Positions 61,294 through 64,000 of a stretch of 64,000 bases of DNA are shown piece by piece. This DNA is from Proales similis (taxonomy: Eukaryota > Rotifera > Eurotatoria > Ploima > Proalidae). The number at the start of each line of letters is the position of its first letter. Position 1 is the first letter of the stretch. A model generated the notes under the pieces. That model was given only the letters and a program-made list of their open reading frames with translations, ran no database searches and was not told the origin of the DNA. The position numbers and the translations under genes are program-made. Where the stretch lies: NCBI GenBank assembly GCA_019059635.1, contig JAGVRJ010000001.1, positions 3,596,001-3,660,000 of the forward strand, written 5' to 3'.

Positions 61294-62050
61294 AATCGAA
61301 GCAAAAAAGAGGCTGAAAGCAAATCTGAAAATAAAAAGCTTTTAGCAGAGGCTTTCAATGCCTGATCGACTGCTAGGATTTTACTCAGCTACGTCGATGT
61401 GCATATAAGCGAGAACGCTAAGTGACTTACTACTGCTATTTGCGTTCGTTCTAGTCTCGTCCGGCCCATGCATCGAGCGACGGTTTCGACTTTCCGGCGC
61501 AGAATTGAGCTTCACTCTATCGAGCATATCTACTCGGAGCACGGCGTTCAGGTGCCATGATTAATCTGGTAGTATCTTAAAACGAGATTATTAACTGCCG
61601 CCTGAATATCAAGCGTGAGCGTATTAAGACGTCAATATCACGCACTTGAGGGCAATAATGATCCTGCAGGCAAACACTTGTCAAGAGCGGTATTTCAAAA
61701 ATCGCACGAGCAAGTGCCTTCCTCTTCATATTTCCTTTCACTTTCCTGTGTTGCTCGTTTCTCGGCTGCACATTTCTACTCTTCGTTTAGAAAGCACCAA
61801 AATGCTGTCACTCGGCTTACTTCCCGTGTGTGCGCTGTTGCCATTGCTCCGTTGGCCAGCAACTAAATTGTCAGCATTTGAATTATCAATCTGTGTGCGA
61901 GCGTTTAATGCTGTTATTATTATTTGAGAGAATTAAAAATATTAAGACGGCTCAGCTTTCCCTGCTGCCATCAACGTTATCCTAACTTAATTGGCAGCGA
62001 CTTGAGGCCTGGTATTCTCCCCTTCTCTTCCCCTCTCTCTTTCTCCCTCT

Positions 62051-62068
62051 CCCCCCCCCCCCCCCCCC
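62051..62068. repeat. Poly-C tract
   Basis: Eighteen consecutive C bases flanked by CT-rich sequence. The length is prone to polymerase error and may be inexact in the assembly. Confidence 0.95.
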
Positions 62069-62365
62069 TCTTTCTTTCTCTCTATGTGTTGGTGTGAGGA
62101 GAATTAGACTTTGAAATATAATTCCTGAACAGTTGCAGCGGTTCGATCGCGCTGTCTAATTAGGTGCATTGCCAACATTTCTCATCTTCCTTCTCCTGCT
62201 GCTGCCTGTGAGTGTTGAGAAGCAAATTTCAGCACTTGGCTTTCAACACTCTTCTCAATTAGACCTTTCTCTCCTTTTTTTTCGCTCGGTCCCTATTTCT
62301 TGCTCTATTCATCTAGACTCTGAAATGAATTAATTAAGCGATCGGGAATTAGAATTTCGGCAGCT

Positions 62366-63136
62366 ATGCCTACTCTCGTCTATGCGAATGGGAGTAAAAT
62401 TGAATTGGCCAAGAGTCACAAGGGCCGCCATCATGACGACGATATGAGCGAGTTTTCCAACGGATTTCAACTAAAACACTCCGAAGTGTTCATTATTGCT
62501 CTGGTGCTGGCCATTTGGCTTTTGTCGCTGCGTCAGCTGTTCAAGCATTTCAACAAGCTGAGAACCACTCATTACCGAGAGATACCGTACAAGTACAGTC
62601 TGAAGGATCCGCACAACATGACCAAAGTGCGCGTGGTCAGCGACCAGAACGAGAGCGTCATATTCACCCACGACCCGGTCAAATCGCTGCGATCCAAGTC
62701 GCTGACGCCGAGCTTTCCGCTGTCTAAAAGTGCTCGTCACTCGCCGCGCAAGATAATGATCAGACAAACGACCAGGGAAAGCCGGGTTGGCAATTGGCAC
62801 GTGAAAAGCGCGTCGGCTCTTAGCGGCTCATTGCCTCTAATTCAACGCTCACGCAGTCTGACGTGCCTTAGAGTAAAAGGTGCTGAAACGAACAGTCTGC
62901 AATCGGAGATGGCCTATCGCTATTTGCCGGTCGAGCCTCAACCAAACACTCTCAATCTTAGTCGAATATCTCCAATTGTAAAGCGATCCCTGCTCGAGTT
63001 GCATCAGCGTAGCATAGAAAATCTCTCGCCAGGTTCAAGTAAAAGACCGACCAATAACGAGCCGATTGTGGTCAGGGCCGAGCACAAGCGTCGGGCGTTC
63101 TCCAAACGAAAGCTGCCATCTAAAAGGGCCCACTAA
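62366..63136 (+). CDS. Uncharacterised single-pass membrane protein with basic cytoplasmic tail
   Basis: Intronless 256-residue frame from an ATG at 62366. A short hydrophilic N-terminus (about 1-38) precedes one transmembrane helix (about 41-58, VFIIALVLAIWLLSL), followed immediately by LFKHFNKLRTTHYREIPYKYS. The remainder is basic and Ser-rich (for example LRSKSLTPSFPLSKSARHSPRK, RSRSLTCLRVK), so the tail is most likely cytosolic. No signal peptide or catalytic motif is visible. I do not recognise the family. Frame length, ATG context and clean stop support a real gene. Confidence 0.65.
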   Translation: MPTLVYANGSKIELAKSHKGRHHDDDMSEFSNGFQLKHSEVFIIALVLAIWLLSLRQLFKHFNKLRTTHYREIPYKYSLKDPHNMTKVRVVSDQNESVIFTHDPVKSLRSKSLTPSFPLSKSARHSPRKIMIRQTTRESRVGNWHVKSASALSGSLPLIQRSRSLTCLRVKGAETNSLQSEMAYRYLPVEPQPNTLNLSRISPIVKRSLLELHQRSIENLSPGSSKRPTNNEPIVVRAEHKRRAFSKRKLPSKRAH

Positions 63137-63335
63137 TTCCCGCCATAACCCGTGTCAGCGAGCCATCAAGTCAGCCAGCCACTGAGTCTTTGGCTCTCTT
63201 TTAGTTGAGCCCTTCTGAATGCATCTCTCTCTCTCTTACTCTCCGTTCTCGAAGCCTCTTTTTGCGTTTTAATTTCTATCCATGTATTTGTTGGAAATAA
63301 AAAATCAAACAGATGAGCTGAAATCAATGATGGAA

Positions 63336-64000
63336 CTATTCGTGCAAAAATATGGCGCGATTTAGAAAGAAAATGACGAGACAATAGACGATGAAGAGTA
63401 TTTTATCGATCAGAGTGGCCAACAGCAGCCACTCGTTGTTCGAGCATCGTTTGTACGTGTCTCGTTGCAATGCGTACTTTATCTGCTGCATCTGAGAGTA
63501 AACTGCCTTTAGAATAGCTGTTAATGACGATGGCGTGGCGCTGCTTGCACGAGAGCTGTCGGCGTTCGCTTGAGATTCGTCCTCAATAGACACGTCCTTG
63601 TTGAGTTCGTAAAGAACCGCTTCACCTCTTACGTCCTCGTTGAGTTCCACGTTCTCGTCGTCGTGCAATCTACGTTCGATTTGAATCAGGCGATTGAGAA
63701 TTGTCTGCCAAGTCGAGCTTACTTGAAGCCGTACGAGTTGAACACTGTGTAGGTGATTGCTTGAACGCAAAAGAGCTTGGACAGAACGTTTATGGTGAAC
63801 TTGATGAAGATGATGATGATGGTGTTGATGATGAGAATAGAGTCTAGATTAGATTATTAACAAGCTAGGGGACTCGGGGCGCTTACGTTCTTGAGCCAGA
63901 AGGGCAAACTGCGGCCTGTGTCGTTGTTGGCCAAGTTGATGACGAGCGTGGAAGAGAGCAACGCGGTGCTTATTAGAATCAGATTGAACATATAGAGTTT
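63336..64000 (-). CDS. Nicotinic acetylcholine receptor-like subunit, 3' part (truncated by window end)
   Basis: The gene runs off the right edge, so only the C-terminal third is seen, in exons 64000-63887, 63799-63723 and 63669-63336. They encode TM3 (YMFNLILISTALLSSTLVINL), the following NxxxxxSLPFWLKN and FTINVLSKLFCVQ that open the TM3-TM4 loop as in nicotinic receptors, an acidic loop, and TM4 (NNEWLLLATLIDKILFIVYCLVIFFLN) just before the stop. Cys-loop receptors are pentameric ligand-gated channels; the ligand-binding domain and TM1-TM2 are outside the window, so ion selectivity cannot be judged. The 87-bp intron contains a GAT repeat that makes an open histidine-rich frame, which is not coding in this model. 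Confidence 0.82.

Larger units (their letters stand above)
60930..62365. other. Intergenic region with CA and poly-C microsatellites
   Basis: Holds a (CA)19 run at about 61252-61290 and an 18-base C tract at 62051-62068 in CT-rich surroundings. No coding or RNA gene recognised. Confidence 0.5.

Noticed and set aside
63703-63720. Tiny GT...AG segment within the receptor TM3-TM4 loop
   Set aside because: A 53-bp intron using the same donor and a later acceptor gives correct phase.
63800-63840. Histidine-rich coding stretch from the GAT repeat in the receptor gene
   Set aside because: It would need the wrong phase; splicing to 63799 gives the conserved FTINVLSKLF loop start.

Overview
The window is eukaryotic nuclear DNA from a small, compact-genome animal. 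Most genes carry GT-AG introns of about 45-90 bp, lie only a few hundred bases apart and have recognisable AATAAA signals. Families point to a metazoan: SIPA1L-type RapGAP, RIPOR, GIGYF, a nicotinic-receptor-like channel, a rhodopsin-type GPCR and a LYSMD protein. IFT144/WDR19 and a pitchfork (PIFO) homologue indicate cilia, and PIFO together with very short introns makes a small ciliated, perhaps spiralian, invertebrate my best guess; the species is not identified. There is no bacterial, viral, CRISPR or transposase signal.

Layout. 0.8-3.2 kb (+): BTB-kelch protein. 3.9-8.5 kb (+): SIPA1L-like RapGAP-PDZ. 9.5-16.7 kb: four minus-strand genes in tandem (type I membrane protein, Tra2-like splicing factor, tandem-BRCT protein, GPCR). 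About 17.4 kb: a broken SNAP-25-like remnant. 18.4-26.4 kb (+): Ku70, LYSMD, GIGYF. 27.4-30.0 kb (+): an uncharacterised protein ending in PP1-docking motifs. 30.2-32.9 kb: a divergent pair, TMEM248-like (-) and PIFO-like (+). 32.9-38.9 kb: a 6-kb gene desert rich in simple repeats. 38.9-41.9 kb (+): RIPOR-like. 42.8-48.8 kb (+): 31-exon IFT144/WDR19. 48.9-49.8 kb (-): two-TM protein. 50.9-53.1 kb (+): Ero1. 53.5-57.5 kb (-): two UDP-galactose 4-epimerase genes with a decayed third copy between them. 58.2-59.1 kb (+): LSM1 with a long N-terminal extension. 59.6-60.6 kb (-): linker histone and an Rpp14-like candidate. 62.4-63.1 kb (+): single-TM protein. 63.3 kb to the end (-): 3' end of a nicotinic-receptor-like gene.

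The genes do not form one pathway. Small groups share a theme: cilium (WDR19 and PIFO, each preceded by a near-consensus RFX X-box), mRNA fate (Tra2, GIGYF, LSM1), genome maintenance (Ku70, BRCT protein, H1) and secretory pathway (Ero1 with a UPR-type element). Exon joins were worked out by hand from splice consensus, reading phase and remembered family sequences. Start, stop and most phase-consistent joins are firm; a few are flagged as ambiguous.
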